This document shows, one piece after another, positions 17,421 to 27,023 of a DNA stretch of 43,351 bases. Origin of the DNA: an uncultured Alphaproteobacteria bacterium (lineage in GTDB: Bacteria > Pseudomonadota > Alphaproteobacteria > Sneathiellales > Sneathiellaceae); contig CAJXWA010000010.1 of assembly GCA_913062525.1 (NCBI GenBank), forward strand, positions 1-43,351, read 5' to 3'. The notes under the pieces were generated by a model that was not told the origin of the DNA, did not search any database, and was given only the letters and a program-made list of their open reading frames with translations. The position numbers and the translations under genes are program-made. Position 1 is the stretch's first letter; each line of letters starts with the position of its first letter.

Positions 17421-18784
17421 TGTACAGGGTTTTTTTGGTGAGTTTTTTCACATTTCTCTTCGGTTTTTCCCTGGTCGCAGCAGATGAGTTGTTCCTCAAA
17501 CCCAATGAAGGAAAATTATATCGCCTCGGGGCCGTTGTTCGGGATGTTCTGATTACTAACCCCGAAATTGCTGATGTGCAGATGACGCAAAGTAATGGTT
17601 TGTTTGTTTATGGAAAGCAATCTGGACGGACACATATTGTTGCCCTAGCTGATAATGATGTGGTGGTGTTCGAAAGATTTGTAACGGTAAATCGAGACCT
17701 CAAAAAATTGGAGACATTGTTCAAAACTGAATTTCCAGAGTCAAATGTAAGCGTTCAACTTTCTCCTGGCCGATTGATACTAAGTGGAAACGTAGATAGC
17801 GCGTTGACCGCCAAAAGTATATTAAGTCTCGCCAGTGGGTATTTGGTCGGTGGCGAGAAACTGGTGGATACCCTCAAAATTGCATCTCCGGTTCAAGTAA
17901 ATCTCCGTGTTCGGGTCATGGAGATGAATAGAGTCGCTACTAAGAATATTGGCATTAACTGGAACTTGCTCCTCAATCCGGGATCTATGGCCATTAATTT
18001 GATCTCTGGCAGAAGTCCCTTAGCACTGGCTGGAAGCGCAGTTCCCGGATCAACTGTTGCGGCAGGTGGTAGCAGTACACAATTTGGTAGTACCGGAACT
18101 GACGCGTCATTTTCAGCCATAGTTGACGCCTTAGTCGAAGATAAATTGATAACAGTGCTCGCAGAGCCAAATCTAACATCGCGGTCCGGGGAAACAGCCA
18201 ATTTTTTTGCGGGAGGGGAGTTCCCCATTCCCATCGCCTCTGATGACAACGGGGTTACAATTGAGTTCAAAAAATATGGTGTTTTGCTCGACATGACACC
18301 AACGGTTATTTCTCCAAATAGAATACGGCTCCATATTCGGCCTGAAGTCAGTGAGCTGTCCTCTGCTGGGGCCGTGGTTTTGAACGGTATTACAATTCCT
18401 GGCATTGCCATTCGCCGGACAGAGGCGACGATTGAACTCGCAAGCGGGCAAAGTTTTTCTGTGGCAGGCCTTCTTCAAAATCAGAAACGAGACTTGGTGA
18501 GAGAAGTGCCGTGGCTCGGGCAGATGGAGGTGCTGGGGCCACTTTTCCGCTCGAAAGAATATCAAAGCTCTGAAACAGAGTTGGTGATTATTGCGACTGT
18601 CAATATTGTGAAACCTCTCTCACATGCAGACTACGTATCCCCTTTGGCTGTAGACCACCGCAATGAACAAAACATGCGAGGCCCCGAAGCGCTTCCCCAA
18701 AATCGAGATACGGCACCTGAAACCCGGGAAATCCGTACCAAAGATGGCATTAAACTGTATGGCCCGAGGGGGTATATCTTTTGA
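17420..18784 (+). CDS. cpaC: Tad outer-membrane secretin CpaC/RcpA
   Basis: A 454-residue secretin that forms the outer-membrane channel for the pilus. A signal peptide occupies residues 1-21 (ending LVAADE). The N-terminal pilus-associated domain follows (RLGAVVRDVLITNPEIADVQ), then a BON-like segment (LSPGRLILSGNVDSALTAKS) and the secretin core with EPNLTSRSGETANFFAGGEF and GQSFSVAGLLQN. The length is normal for CpaC. It is linked to cpaB by a one-base overlap and to cpaD by a four-base overlap. Confidence 0.95.
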   Translation: MYRVFLVSFFTFLFGFSLVAADELFLKPNEGKLYRLGAVVRDVLITNPEIADVQMTQSNGLFVYGKQSGRTHIVALADNDVVVFERFVTVNRDLKKLETLFKTEFPESNVSVQLSPGRLILSGNVDSALTAKSILSLASGYLVGGEKLVDTLKIASPVQVNLRVRVMEMNRVATKNIGINWNLLLNPGSMAINLISGRSPLALAGSAVPGSTVAAGGSSTQFGSTGTDASFSAIVDALVEDKLITVLAEPNLTSRSGETANFFAGGEFPIPIASDDNGVTIEFKKYGVLLDMTPTVISPNRIRLHIRPEVSELSSAGAVVLNGITIPGIAIRRTEATIELASGQSFSVAGLLQNQKRDLVREVPWLGQMEVLGPLFRSKEYQSSETELVIIATVNIVKPLSHADYVSPLAVDHRNEQNMRGPEALPQNRDTAPETREIRTKDGIKLYGPRGYIF

Positions 18785-19404
18785 TTGTCCTCATGAAAGT
18801 GATCAAGGAGCAATTTCCTAATCGAAAAATAGGTCTCGTTCTTCTGTTGTTGTTTAGTGGATGCCTTGCCGACGATCGTAGTTTTCGAAATCTAGTGCCG
18901 GCAAGTGAACCTGTTCAGGTTCAGTTTTCCCGCTCGAATTTTGTGTTTTATCAAGGCGAGCCGGGTGCAATGTTTATAGATAAAAACGGCGCAGAAATCT
19001 CAACAGCGATGGCCGCACAGAATACTGAACGAGTAGACGAACTCCAGCTGACTGTTTCATCGAGAAAATTGTTCGAGGTTGCTCAAAAACTGAAAGAGAG
19101 TTGGCTTGCTGGGGGCGGCAAAAAAGTATCAGTTCGAGTGGCGAAGAACACAGACTATTTGTCTATCCAGTACATAGAAATGAAAACGGTCGAAATCGGT
19201 TTGAAATTGCCGCGTTGTCATGATGCTAGGGGGAAATACAAGCTGGGATGTGCCGTGAATTCAAATCGGGCATTGAGTTTGGTAACCTATAGCGAGTTAC
19301 AAAAGGGATCTGAGCTTGGTCGTGGGCGATCAGCGTTGGAAAGCGAGAGTATCAACGCGCTGACGCAGAGTAAAAGCGTTAAGTTTCAGGGTGCCGTGAA
19401 ATGA
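18781..19404 (+). CDS. cpaD: Tad pilus assembly lipoprotein CpaD
   Basis: A roughly 200-residue outer-membrane lipoprotein thought to help the secretin assemble. A lipobox LFSGC follows a short hydrophobic stretch, so Cys28 (counting from the TTG) would be lipidated. The C-terminal LGCAVNSNRALSLV fits the conserved GCA..N motif of the CpaD family. The TTG at 18781, overlapping the cpaC stop, has GAGGGGG 8 nt upstream; the in-frame ATG at 18793 is the alternative and would shorten the leader by four residues. The overall sequence is poorly conserved, as usual for CpaD. Confidence 0.85.
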   Translation: MIVLMKVIKEQFPNRKIGLVLLLLFSGCLADDRSFRNLVPASEPVQVQFSRSNFVFYQGEPGAMFIDKNGAEISTAMAAQNTERVDELQLTVSSRKLFEVAQKLKESWLAGGGKKVSVRVAKNTDYLSIQYIEMKTVEIGLKLPRCHDARGKYKLGCAVNSNRALSLVTYSELQKGSELGRGRSALESESINALTQSKSVKFQGAVK

Positions 19405-20648
19405 CTGTTGATCAGACACTCGAGATACCAACCCCCGTAGATAGCGGTATTTCTATGAAAACTGCTGCCGCGTTTGTTTTGGATGCGCAAAGCCTCCAAC
19501 AGATGCGTCTTTGTTTGCCGCGGTTGGGTTTTGAGGTAGAGGGCATCGAACGAGGTGACGTTCGAGATGCCATTAGGACTTATTCAGAGACGCAATCACC
19601 AGAACTTCTAATAGTGGATATATCTGACTTCGATATGCCTCTCTCTGAGCTTGAAATACTGGCAAACGTCTGCGCCCCCGATGTGAGGGTTGTTGTGATT
19701 GGAGATCAAGATAACGTAGGCCTATACCGAAATTTAATGCGCTATGGCGTGTCAGAATATCTGGTAAAACCGCTGCCCTCCGATGTTCTATTTCAATCGC
19801 TCAAGCAAGTGTGCGGAGGAGAAAATATCAATTCCAAAGCTAATAAAACAGGAAAAACAATTGGCGTTATGGGCGCCAAGGGCGGTGTTGGCGGCAGCAC
19901 AATACTTGCCGGATTATCTGACGCCCTGTCGCGGCAATATCATCGCCGGGTAATGATGCTCGATATGAATTTTCATGATGGGGACTTGGCCGTAATTTTT
20001 GGCAAGAGAAGTCAGCAGGGTTTGTTGGAATTGCTGAAATCACCTCATCGAATTGACGAATTGTTTATTGAACGTGTCGCCGTATCTTTGGGCCCAAGGT
20101 TTGATCTGTTATTTGGGGATCAAGCGATCGAGCAGAGAGTCGAGATATCTACGGAAGCGTTGGAAAATCTATTTGAAAGACTTCGGAAAAATTATCATTT
20201 CATTATCTCAGATATCATGAAGACGCCAATTCCGTCAGCCTTGCAGTTGTTAGAAGATTCAGACGTTAGAGTGGTGGTCATGGATAGAGGGCTTGGATCT
20301 ATTCGAACAGTAACGAGAATGCTGAAAAGGCTTCAGGTCGAGCAAAGGCAAAAACAAAATATTGTTATACTGAATAACCCTCGGCCCAGTTTGAAAGGAG
20401 ATGTCTCTTTCCACGATATAGAGGACGTTATTCAATATCCTATTGATTTCGAAATACCATATGACGGACGGAGCTGCGCCGACGCAGCACTTGCGGCAAA
20501 ACCAGTTAGCCAACTTAAAGGCAAAATTGGATCTCAAATAACAGAAATTGCAAATTCACTGGTAGGTCCCGTTTTAGCCGGCCCACAGCAGAATCTTATA
20601 AAAAAAATAGTTTGGGAGGGGCAAAATGTTTGGAAAAAAATTAGATGA
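19401..20648 (+). CDS. cpaE: Tad pilus assembly ATPase CpaE/TadZ
   Basis: A 415-residue polar-localisation protein with an N-terminal receiver-like domain and a C-terminal MinD/ParA-like ATPase. In the receiver part Asp73 (LLIVDISD) and Lys123 (YLVKPLPSD) are kept but the full acidic pocket is not obvious. The deviant Walker A GAKGGVGGST is at 158-167 and LDMNFHDGDL follows. In Caulobacter CpaE localises the pilus secretin. It overlaps cpaD by 4 nt and cpaF by 23 nt. Confidence 0.93.
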   Translation: MTVDQTLEIPTPVDSGISMKTAAAFVLDAQSLQQMRLCLPRLGFEVEGIERGDVRDAIRTYSETQSPELLIVDISDFDMPLSELEILANVCAPDVRVVVIGDQDNVGLYRNLMRYGVSEYLVKPLPSDVLFQSLKQVCGGENINSKANKTGKTIGVMGAKGGVGGSTILAGLSDALSRQYHRRVMMLDMNFHDGDLAVIFGKRSQQGLLELLKSPHRIDELFIERVAVSLGPRFDLLFGDQAIEQRVEISTEALENLFERLRKNYHFIISDIMKTPIPSALQLLEDSDVRVVVMDRGLGSIRTVTRMLKRLQVEQRQKQNIVILNNPRPSLKGDVSFHDIEDVIQYPIDFEIPYDGRSCADAALAAKPVSQLKGKIGSQITEIANSLVGPVLAGPQQNLIKKIVWEGQNVWKKIR

Positions 20649-21996
20649 TAGGCCAACAATGGTGTCTGAGGAGGGCGAAGAATGGAAGAGCCAAGAGCCA
20701 ACACAGCCTCCAAATCAAACCGGCTCAAGAAGTGCCGCCGTATCTGAGGAATTGGTCGAGCGGATCAGGCGTCATTTTTTCGATCTGGTAAATCCTTCAA
20801 TTGCAGCAAGCCTGCCAAAGGACGATCTGATTGGCAAAATTAACAAAGCCGTAATGGAAATTGTCGATCGAGAGAAAATTCCTTTGAATTGGCAGGAGCA
20901 AAGTCAAATTTCTGTGGATATTCTCAATGACATGATGGGCGTTGGCCCCATTGAAATATTGCTAAAAGACGACAGAATTACTGATATTTTGGTGAACGGT
21001 CACGACAATATTTTTGTTGAAAGGGCGGGCCAGCTGGAGCTAACCGATTTAAAGTTTAGAGACGATCAGCATTTATTGGGAGTTGCTCGTAGGATTGCAG
21101 TTTCAGTTGGTCGCCGTATCGATGAAAGCAGCCCCATGGTTGACGCGAGGTTGCCTGACGGGAGCCGGGTCAACATTATTATTCCACCGCTTTCGGTGAA
21201 CGGAACGATCATCTCGATCCGAAAATTTCCCCTCAATTCAACTTCCTTAGACGATCTTGTCAAAAAAGAAGCTTTTACCCAGCAAATGGCTGATTTTTTG
21301 AAAGTCGCGGCTGCCTCTCGATTAAATCTACTTATTTCAGGAGGGACAGGATCTGGAAAAACCACCCTGTTGAATGCGTTATCTGCACATATTGGAGAAA
21401 AGGAACGTGTCGTAACAATTGAAGATGCGGCGGAGATTAACTTGCAACTGCAAAATGTGATTAGTCTTGAAACGCGTCAAAAAAATGTTGAAGGAAGCGG
21501 AGAAATTTCCCAGCGTGATTTACTACGAAATGCATTAAGAATGCGCCCCGATAGAATTATTATTGGTGAAGTGCGGGGGCCAGAGGCCCATGAAATGTTG
21601 CAAGCAATGAATACGGGACATGATGGTTCCATGTCGACCATTCATGCGAATTCCGCTCGGGATGCTTTAAACAGGTTGGAGGATTTGATGTTGTCCAATC
21701 AGCTGAATTCCAATCCGGAAATTATCCGGAAGCAAATATCGTCTGCAATAGACTTGGTGATACATGTTGTTCGTGATTTTAGAGGGCATCGTTATGTGAG
21801 GTCTATTTCTGAAGTTATGGGGATAGAGGGAGAGGTCATTGTTAGTCAGGAGATTTTCAAATTTGTTGATGAAAATAATAGTTATCCCACAGTTTTTTCA
21901 GGAAGTTTTACGCAAAATTCAGTGCGATTGAATTGTATGGATAAAGTCAAGAGATATGGCCGTGAGGTCAATTTGAAACGAGTCATGAAATGGTGA
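20626..21996 (+). CDS. cpaF: Tad pilus secretion ATPase CpaF/TadA
   Basis: A 456-residue hexameric traffic ATPase that drives both extension and retraction of Tad pili. Walker A GGTGSGKTT is at 239-247, Walker B is RPDRIIIGEVRGPEA, and the His box is TGHDGSMSTIHANS. An N-terminal alpha/beta domain (about 45-135) includes DDRITDILVNGHDNIFVERA. The ATG is inside the end of cpaE after GGGAGGGG, and its TGA overlaps the tadB start. Confidence 0.97.
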   Translation: MFGKKLDDRPTMVSEEGEEWKSQEPTQPPNQTGSRSAAVSEELVERIRRHFFDLVNPSIAASLPKDDLIGKINKAVMEIVDREKIPLNWQEQSQISVDILNDMMGVGPIEILLKDDRITDILVNGHDNIFVERAGQLELTDLKFRDDQHLLGVARRIAVSVGRRIDESSPMVDARLPDGSRVNIIIPPLSVNGTIISIRKFPLNSTSLDDLVKKEAFTQQMADFLKVAAASRLNLLISGGTGSGKTTLLNALSAHIGEKERVVTIEDAAEINLQLQNVISLETRQKNVEGSGEISQRDLLRNALRMRPDRIIIGEVRGPEAHEMLQAMNTGHDGSMSTIHANSARDALNRLEDLMLSNQLNSNPEIIRKQISSAIDLVIHVVRDFRGHRYVRSISEVMGIEGEVIVSQEIFKFVDENNSYPTVFSGSFTQNSVRLNCMDKVKRYGREVNLKRVMKW

Positions 21997-22922
21997 CTAT
22001 TTTTGGCACATCTCATGTCACCTCATTACTGACGCTGTTTGCGATTACAGCGTTCTTTAGTGGCGGCTGCTTTTTGGGTATCACCCTATGGAGAGGGTAT
22101 CAATTAAGCAAAAAAATAACCTTACGACTAAATGAATTAACTCCTGAAAGTTCACTTATTGAAAAACGCGGACGCGACCTAATTGATGCACCGGTAAAAA
22201 CCATATCGGTTTTGCGACAGTCTATGACTTACAAAATTTTAGGCGGCGCAATTGTTGTTTTGAGTATCATCTGGATCGTTGCAACGAAGGGATCGCTGTT
22301 ATCGTTAGCTGTCTTCGGGATTGAAGTCAGTGTTATCGCTTTCATTTATTTCGCAACCCGGTACCTACGTTCACTAAAGCTGGAAAAGTTGTCTAACCAA
22401 TTTCCTGAAACCCTTGACATGATCGCGCGAAATGCCCGGGTGGGGGTTACTCTGGAAGAGAGTTTCCAGCATATTCAAAGTGAATTACCAAAACCTATTT
22501 CCTCACTTTTTAGCGAAATATCAAGCAATTTGAGCATAGGTATTCCGTTGGTAGAAAGCCTTGAGAAAATTGTGGTGAAATTGGATTTAAAAGAAATCCG
22601 ATATCTTTCTGCGATTTTGTCAGTACAGCGGAGAAGCGGCGGGAAATATGCAGAAATTATCGGAAAACTTAGTCAAAACATTAGAGATCAACATGAACAA
22701 AAGAAACGAATAAACGCAGTTACTGCGGAAGCCAGAACGGCGGCAAAGGTGGTGGCGATCATCGCGGGTGTTGCTGCTTTTTCAATGATTTTTATCAACC
22801 CGGGACAGTTTGAATTTTTGTTGATTGACCAGAGTGGTCAGTTGCTGCTGATGTATTGTATCGGAAGTATTCTTGCCGGTTTTTTAATAATATTCCGCAT
22901 GCTGAGTTCGTTGAATGACTAG
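21990..22922 (+). CDS. tadB: Tad inner-membrane platform protein TadB
   Basis: A 310-residue polytopic membrane protein with a T2SSF/GspF domain (about residues 145-275: FPETLDMIARNARVGVTLEE, then RRSGGKYAEIIGKLSQNIRD). Hydrophobic spans are near the N-terminus (about 10-32), at about 75-120 and at the C-terminal end. With TadC it forms the inner-membrane platform on which CpaF acts. It overlaps cpaF by 7 nt and tadC by 8 nt. Confidence 0.94.
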   Translation: MVTIFGTSHVTSLLTLFAITAFFSGGCFLGITLWRGYQLSKKITLRLNELTPESSLIEKRGRDLIDAPVKTISVLRQSMTYKILGGAIVVLSIIWIVATKGSLLSLAVFGIEVSVIAFIYFATRYLRSLKLEKLSNQFPETLDMIARNARVGVTLEESFQHIQSELPKPISSLFSEISSNLSIGIPLVESLEKIVVKLDLKEIRYLSAILSVQRRSGGKYAEIIGKLSQNIRDQHEQKKRINAVTAEARTAAKVVAIIAGVAAFSMIFINPGQFEFLLIDQSGQLLLMYCIGSILAGFLIIFRMLSSLND

Positions 22923-23835
22923 TTTCTTTATTCTGATGGGCAGCGGAACCTTATTTGTAATGTCAGTTCTATTGTTTTTTAGCGCAATTCAGCGGCGAAG
23001 ACGGGAGCAATGGGGAGATAGACTAATTACTGTTCTTGAACACAGGTCTATGTCAAATCGTTTGTTTCTACCGACAACCAAAAACGCAGATCTTCTCAAT
23101 GCCTTACCCGAAAATGAAAGCAAACATGATGCTTTGCAGCGGCGAGATAAGGATATTATTTTTTCTTATTTTGGAATGAGTTCTGGGAAAGCTTCGATCT
23201 ATTTTTTAGGTGCTAGGGCAATCATTTCAGCAATATTTTGCTTCTGTTACAAGATAAGTGATGGAATGGGTTTTGTCCCGACGACTAATGATTTTTCTTG
23301 GTATGGATATCTAATTTTGGTGGGCGTGGTTGGGTTTATGGTACCGGAATATATTGTATCAAAACTGTCCAAGCGTCGGAAAGAAAAGATTGAGAAATTG
23401 GCACCTGATGCCATAGATCTTTTAACGCTAACGGTTGAATCTGGAATTTCATTCGATGAGGCATTACAGGTCGTCTCGCAAAGTATGCAGGGATATGGCT
23501 CAGTGCTGGCTGACGAATTGGAGATTTTGGCGGCTGAACTTGTTGTGTTGCCGCACCGGGAGGCGGCGTTTGCCAATTTGGTAGATAGGACGGGATCGGC
23601 GACATTTGGATATTTGAAGTTGGCCATATTGCAGGGTGAAAAATTTGGCGCCCCTGTTGCCGGATCACTTCGTATTGTGGCTGAGGAAAGCCGCCAACAA
23701 AACTTTCTAGATAAAGAAGAAAAAGGAGCCAAATTACCCGTTTATTTGAGCATTCCGTTGATGTTGTTCATATTGCCGCCTGTTGTCGTGGTGTCTGTTG
23801 GACCAGGCTTTATTCAGCTAATGAGATCGTTTTGA
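22915..23835 (+). CDS. tadC: Tad inner-membrane platform protein TadC
   Basis: A 306-residue partner of TadB with a T2SSF domain (about residues 155-290: APDAIDLLTLTVESGISFDE and LKLAILQGEKFGAPVAGSLR). Membrane spans are near the N-terminus, at about 97-150 and at the C-terminus (LSIPLMLFILPPVVVVSVGP). The overlap with tadB argues for equal synthesis of the two platform subunits. Confidence 0.94.
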   Translation: MTSFFILMGSGTLFVMSVLLFFSAIQRRRREQWGDRLITVLEHRSMSNRLFLPTTKNADLLNALPENESKHDALQRRDKDIIFSYFGMSSGKASIYFLGARAIISAIFCFCYKISDGMGFVPTTNDFSWYGYLILVGVVGFMVPEYIVSKLSKRRKEKIEKLAPDAIDLLTLTVESGISFDEALQVVSQSMQGYGSVLADELEILAAELVVLPHREAAFANLVDRTGSATFGYLKLAILQGEKFGAPVAGSLRIVAEESRQQNFLDKEEKGAKLPVYLSIPLMLFILPPVVVVSVGPGFIQLMRSF

Positions 23836-23846
23836 AAGGCGCTGCA

Positions 23847-24644
23847 ATGATCAAAAGAATTATCTTATCCCTAGCCACTGCATTAAGCCTTTCAGGGTGT
23901 ATTTCTTTAAGTGATCTCTCATCAAATATTGAAACAGGTCTAATTGATCCTAAAGGAATGAAGGTTGCCGCTGCACTTTTAAAAAACGGTGATGCGGGAA
24001 CAGCCGCTGGAATTTATGAAAAACTCCTCAATGATCAGCCGACTAATGAGGATCTGTTATATGGCCATGCAACGGCGATTTATGAACAGGGTAAATATCG
24101 GGATGCACTGATTGCATACGAAAAACTAAATGCTGAAACAGGTGGTAATTGCGATGCATTTGTTGGGATGGGGAATAGTCATCTAAAACTGGGAAGGCCA
24201 ACGGTTGCAGGCAGTTTTTTTGCGCAGTGCTTAATGGATGAAAATGATCATGAAGTGGCATTGTTAGGTCGGGCAATCTCTTTTGACGCGATTGGTAAAT
24301 CTAATGAGGCCCTCGCTTTCTACCAAAAAGCAATATCACAAAACCCTCAAGACTTAGGCCTCCGTAATAATTATGGATTATCGCTATTGATGGCTGGACA
24401 AGCACAGGCTGCAATAAATGAATTTGGGAAAATTGCCTTTTCTGAATTTTCAACAGTCCAGATGCGTCAAAATTTGGCGCTGGCATATGCCATGGCCGGT
24501 GATACGGGTGCCGCTGAGAAAGTTGCCGGGCTGGATCTTTCTTCTCAAAGGGTGGCGAATAATATGAAGATTTATGAGTATGTGCGAAATTTACCGGGTA
24601 ATGAGGCTTTAAAATCACTCATATTTCAGGGAATAGTCCAATGA
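23847..24644 (+). CDS. tadD: Tad TPR lipoprotein TadD
   Basis: A 265-residue tetratricopeptide-repeat lipoprotein. The signal ends in LSLSGC, so Cys18 is the lipidated residue. TPR-like helices run through most of the chain, for example DLLYGHATAIYEQGKYRDAL, ALLGRAISFDAIGKSNEALA and QDLGLRNNYGLSLLMAGQAQ. It acts as an outer-membrane assembly factor for the Tad secretin. The ATG at 23847 follows AAAGG by 7 nt; a TTG at 23832 in the same frame would spoil the signal peptide start and is less likely. Confidence 0.9.
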   Translation: MIKRIILSLATALSLSGCISLSDLSSNIETGLIDPKGMKVAAALLKNGDAGTAAGIYEKLLNDQPTNEDLLYGHATAIYEQGKYRDALIAYEKLNAETGGNCDAFVGMGNSHLKLGRPTVAGSFFAQCLMDENDHEVALLGRAISFDAIGKSNEALAFYQKAISQNPQDLGLRNNYGLSLLMAGQAQAAINEFGKIAFSEFSTVQMRQNLALAYAMAGDTGAAEKVAGLDLSSQRVANNMKIYEYVRNLPGNEALKSLIFQGIVQ

Positions 24645-25129
24645 AACGGCTCCGTATTTTCTCGGCCTCAATCCTTCTGTGGCGGCGAGATCGCGGAAGT
24701 GTTGCCGTGGAATTTGGGCTTATAGCTCCAGTTATTTTGGTGTTGGCTTTCACGAGTGTCGAGGTTGGGAAAATGCTGGTAGTTGATAGCATAATGCAGT
24801 CGGCGGCAAATGCTCTCGTGATACAACTTCGCCATAAAAGCGCGGAAGAACGCGCCGAAATCTCAGCCACTACGGTTGCAGCCCTTTTAACGGAAATTCT
24901 CGCATCCAGAGGCAACGGTTGGGTGGATACTGAAAATGTTACCGTTCAACTTTTAAATTTAGACCAAAGGCAGCCAGATACGCCGAGCGGTGGAGGCGGG
25001 GATCAAATGAGGTATTTTTTCTTATATGAATATCAATCAACCACACCGATATCAATTTTGTTTCTAAATGCATCCTCTCTCTCTCGTTCAATTGAAATAA
25101 CGTCGCGAAATGGAGCAGAAGAGATTTGA
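24641..25129 (+). CDS. tadE: Pseudopilin TadE
   Basis: A 162-residue TadE-like pseudopilin. The N-terminus RDRGSVAVEFGLIAPVILVL has the Gly-x4-Glu cut site (after Gly19) and one transmembrane helix, so CpaA should process it. The rest would face the periplasm and form a minor part of the pilus or its base. It overlaps tadD by 4 nt and ends in TGATG, which starts the next pseudopilin. Confidence 0.9.
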   Translation: MKRLRIFSASILLWRRDRGSVAVEFGLIAPVILVLAFTSVEVGKMLVVDSIMQSAANALVIQLRHKSAEERAEISATTVAALLTEILASRGNGWVDTENVTVQLLNLDQRQPDTPSGGGGDQMRYFFLYEYQSTTPISILFLNASSLSRSIEITSRNGAEEI

Positions 25130-25689
25130 TGATCCTAAAACCATTCTCTTCTTTTTATATGTGTACGCAGGGGAGCTTAATGATTGAAGTCGCAGTTGCT
25201 CTACCGGTTCTTGTTCTGCTGCTGTTTGGAGGCTTTGATCTTGTCCGATATGTGCAGGCAGTTGGCAAAGTTGATATGGCTGTCAGTTCCATCGCGGCCG
25301 AATTGCGAGACACTGATGAAATTGTCGTTACAATCGTACCTGAAATTATCGCAGCGGCTGAGAGTACATTATCATTCGGTGAGCTTGCGCCAACAGTCTC
25401 GATCGTGATTGAGGCGATTACTCTCGATCCTCACGGTAACAGTATTACGGCTACGTTGATTAATAATCCATCCACTCTGAACGCCTGCACCGACCCGCTA
25501 GGTTTAGCTGCGTTGCCAGTGGCAAGGGAGCAAGAATTCGCACCTAATCAGTATTTAGTCGTTGTCAAATTGTGCGCTGATTACGGGACGAATTTCTTTC
25601 TTTCATCTCTGATTCCAACATCCGCGCGGCAGATGTCGGCGTCGGCAATTGGCCACGCCAACTCTATTTTCAAAGTCACGATAGAATGA
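25129..25689 (+). CDS. tadF: Second TadE/TadF-family pseudopilin
   Basis: A 186-residue pseudopilin with the N-terminal pattern GSLMIEVAVALPVLVLLLFG: Gly then Glu five residues on, then a hydrophobic helix, as in TadE and TadF. The ATG at 25129 overlaps the tadE stop (TGATG); a TTG at 25126 is also possible. Three Cys residues in the periplasmic part could form disulfides. Named tadF by position and family; TadE and TadF are hard to tell apart by sequence. Confidence 0.8.
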   Translation: MILKPFSSFYMCTQGSLMIEVAVALPVLVLLLFGGFDLVRYVQAVGKVDMAVSSIAAELRDTDEIVVTIVPEIIAAAESTLSFGELAPTVSIVIEAITLDPHGNSITATLINNPSTLNACTDPLGLAALPVAREQEFAPNQYLVVVKLCADYGTNFFLSSLIPTSARQMSASAIGHANSIFKVTIE

Positions 25690-27020
25690 AAATCGTGAAA
25701 TCAAACTTGATTTCACGGCTGTCACAGGACGAGGGCGGTTCTGTTTTAGTTTGGCTGGCTTTTACCTTTTTTCTTCTGTTTGGATCTTTAGCGTTAGCCG
25801 TTGATTTAGCACGGGTTTTTGTCTTTCAAAATCGACTGGATCTGGCGGCCGAGGCATCTTCATTAATAGCAGCTCAAAATTTATATCTGTTACCCGAAGA
25901 CGATTTATTTGCGTTGGCATACGAAGTTGCTCGGAACAAAGTGGAAGATAATCCTTTCCCGTCCTTTACGACAGGAGAGGTGTTACTAGACGATTTCTCA
26001 ATTTCGAAAATTGACGATGATGTGAGTATCGAAGTATCGCTTAAGGGAAAATTGCCGACAACTTTACTTCGATCTTTAAATTTTTTTGAGGACATTGACG
26101 TCCAGGCAACCGCAATTGCCGAAATGACGTTTTCCAAAACTGAGCTGGTTATGGTTCTGGATAGTTCTTTAGTCGCGGAGGCAAGCGGAAAACTTAGTGA
26201 AATCAAAACTGTAGCTAACTATGTCGTTGGACAAGTTGAACGGTTGGTCAATGCGGGAAAAAACATTAAACTCGCAATTGTTCCTAACGCAAACGTATTT
26301 ATGAATGTTGCTCCTAATAAGGGATGGGTTCAATCATCAGATTGGCCGGATGATTTAATCCCGCCAAACGTTCCCGGTGTTACACAGTGGAGCGGTTCTC
26401 TTGAAAATCAACGATGGTGTATTGGGCGCCGCCTAGGAACTGCAGCCGTTTTACCTGTCTCCCCCCTTACGGAGCCATTCCCTTTGATACTGGCAATTAA
26501 TAAAGAAGTCGGAGCAGACGGAATCAATATCTTTTCAATCACGACAGATGATAATTGTGGAAGTTCGCCCATAAGGCCATTGTCAGCCTCGGTGTCTGCT
26601 TTTGGTGGATATTTGGCTGATGTTGACGCTGCAGGCGTTTTTGCAAGGGGGCGTAGTTCTGTCTGGGCTGAGCGGTTGCTGTCACCGAATTGGCAAGGGA
26701 TATGGAATGCAGATGCTGATACGCCGGTAGATTATGGAACGGGTATGCGAAAAGTGGTTTTGTTTCTAACGGGAAGCGGCGACACCGGAAATTCCCAAGA
26801 TGAACAGGATTTTTCTGAAAGCTGTGAACGATTGAAACAATTTGGAGTTAAATTGATCATTCTAAATTATGGAGGTGGGAGCTCTACCAATGCGGGATAT
26901 GAGAGCTGTATTAATGCTGGCGGTTTTTATGGGACATTTGATGAAAGTGCTTCGTTTAAAAGCACTGTGGCAGATTTTGTGAAATCATTGACGTCCTCGC
27001 GGCTAATCGCTTTAAACTGA
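25686..27020 (+). CDS. tadG: TadG-like protein with degenerate VWA domain
   Basis: A 444-residue Tad protein with an N-terminal membrane helix in the TadG pattern (DEGGSVLVWLAFTFFLLFGS, residues 15-34) and AVDLARVFVFQNRLDLAAEA after it. The region from about residue 152 resembles a von Willebrand A domain (ELVMVLDSS), but the metal-binding DxSxS is broken: Asp159-Ser160-Ser161-Leu162-Val163. VVLFLTGSGDTGNSQDEQDF is a likely later strand-loop of the same domain. It is the last gene of the tad operon, overlaps its predecessor by 4 nt and converges on a DUF1853 gene with 3 nt between stops. Confidence 0.85.
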   Translation: MKIVKSNLISRLSQDEGGSVLVWLAFTFFLLFGSLALAVDLARVFVFQNRLDLAAEASSLIAAQNLYLLPEDDLFALAYEVARNKVEDNPFPSFTTGEVLLDDFSISKIDDDVSIEVSLKGKLPTTLLRSLNFFEDIDVQATAIAEMTFSKTELVMVLDSSLVAEASGKLSEIKTVANYVVGQVERLVNAGKNIKLAIVPNANVFMNVAPNKGWVQSSDWPDDLIPPNVPGVTQWSGSLENQRWCIGRRLGTAAVLPVSPLTEPFPLILAINKEVGADGINIFSITTDDNCGSSPIRPLSASVSAFGGYLADVDAAGVFARGRSSVWAERLLSPNWQGIWNADADTPVDYGTGMRKVVLFLTGSGDTGNSQDEQDFSESCERLKQFGVKLIILNYGGGSSTNAGYESCINAGGFYGTFDESASFKSTVADFVKSLTSSRLIALN

Positions 27021-27023
27021 ACC

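Noticed and set aside
15827-27020. tad locus as a recently acquired island
   Set aside because: No integrase, tRNA, direct repeats or insertion sequence at either end; composition is not clearly different from the neighbours by eye.
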